Positions 14,472 to 14,937 of a stretch of 14,937 nucleotides of DNA are shown here, one piece after another. The position numbers and the translations under genes are program-made. Origin of the DNA: JAFMPW01 sp040830565 (lineage in GTDB: Bacteria > Bacteroidota > Bacteroidia > Flavobacteriales > Flavobacteriaceae); NCBI GenBank assembly GCA_040830565.1, contig JBFOMC010000202.1:1-14937 (forward strand), given 5' to 3'. The notes under the pieces are model-generated. The model saw only the letters and a program-made list of their open reading frames with translations. It did no database searches and was not told the DNA's origin. Each line of letters opens with the position of its first letter. The stretch's first letter is position 1.

Positions 14472-14937
14472 TTAGGAAATTCGATAAACTGCAGCCACCC
14501 AGTTATTTTTTATGCTTTTTCTAAGATATTTCAGACCTGTTTCGGCACAAATCTCAGAAATTTGGGATAGATCATCCTGATAGAATCCGCTAAGCATCAA
14601 CATACCATTCTCTTCTAAATGCAGAGCATATGCTGGTATATCTTTCAGCAAAATATTCCTATTGATGTTCGCAAGGATAAGGTGGTACTTCTGATCCTTT
14701 AAAAAGCCTACATCCCCTTCATAAACATGAATATGGGCCTGATTATTCAGGATAGTATTTTCTCTGGCATTGAGAAAGCTCCAGTGATCTATATCAACGG
14801 CGTCAATTGGTGAAGCTCCTCTAAGAGCTGCAAGAATAGCCAAAACGCCCGTGCCGCAACCCATGTCTAGGACCGATTTACCCCTTAGCTCTACCTCTAA
14901 CAGATGCTCCAGCATCATTTGTGTAGTCTCATGATGC
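14472..14937 (-). CDS. prmA: PrmA, ribosomal protein L11 methyltransferase (5' part missing)
   Basis: SAM-dependent enzyme that methylates ribosomal protein L11. Only the C-terminal ~155 codons are present; the frame stays open to the window edge, so the start lies to the right. The first readable residues, HHETTQMMLEHL, match the GTGxHxTT segment of PrmA. They are followed by the Rossmann-fold SAM motif VLDMGCGTGVLAILAALRGA, an acidic DAVDID strand contacting SAM ribose, and the substrate-side LILANINRNIL motif. The C-terminus ends normally. It is minus-strand like the metalloprotease and clpS. In Flavobacteriia I know prmA and clpS as frequent neighbours, so the metalloprotease gene appears to have been added between them. 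Confidence 0.93.
   Translation of the reverse strand, partial: HHETTQMMLEHLLEVELRGKSVLDMGCGTGVLAILAALRGASPIDAVDIDHWSFLNARENTILNNQAHIHVYEGDVGFLKDQKYHLILANINRNILLKDIPAYALHLEENGMLMLSGFYQDDLSQISEICAETGLKYLRKSIKNNWVAAVYRIS

Noticed and set aside
1..14937. CRISPR arrays, insertion sequences, tRNA or rRNA genes, defence or phage genes
   Set aside because: No short regularly spaced repeats, transposase motifs, RNA-gene folds or relevant protein families were found on either strand.

Overview
The window comes from a member of the Bacteroidota, most likely a marine Flavobacteriaceae species. The evidence is loose Bacteroidota-type lipoprotein signals, AT-rich gene starts with little Shine-Dalgarno sequence, a clpS and a prmA gene of flavobacterial type, and a polysaccharide utilisation locus (PUL) for beta-glucan. 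No organism name can be fixed from the sequence alone.

Positions 1-12961 are one long run of plus-strand genes forming the downstream part of a laminarin-type (beta-1,3/1,6-glucan) PUL. In order they are: the 3' end of a surface protein with two near-identical tandem modules (1-951); a GH16 laminarinase lipoprotein (969-1799); a sugar-porter MFS permease (1910-3448); a very large GH94-like phosphorylase that best fits GH149, the beta-1,3-oligoglucan phosphorylases (3464-6931); a GH17 lipoprotein (6950-8242); a GH30 enzyme without signal peptide (8282-9769); a second, GPH-type MFS permease (9787-11217); an unrecognised two-helix membrane protein (11263-11898); and a second GH17 enzyme without signal peptide (12074-12961). 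Most gaps are 15-45 nt, so the run is probably one or two operons. The SusC/SusD pair expected for such a PUL would lie left of the window.

Inferred pathway: the tandem-module protein and GH16 bind and cut laminarin at the cell surface. The GH17 lipoprotein shortens oligosaccharides, probably in the periplasm. One or both MFS permeases bring glucose or short oligosaccharides across the inner membrane. In the cytoplasm GH30 removes beta-1,6-linked glucose, the second GH17 trims beta-1,3 chains, and the GH149-like enzyme releases alpha-glucose-1-phosphate by phosphorolysis, saving ATP. The unusual point is how much of the dismantling is placed inside the cell.

Positions 13087-14937 hold minus-strand genes of different character: clpS (Clp protease adaptor), an M57-like HExxHxxGxxH metalloprotease lipoprotein, and the 3' part of prmA (ribosomal protein L11 methyltransferase), which runs off the right edge. 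The metalloprotease gene has a strong intrinsic terminator behind it and is bracketed by a 13-bp inverted repeat. No RNA genes, insertion sequences, CRISPR arrays or phage genes were seen, and no gene-free stretch exceeds about 180 bases.
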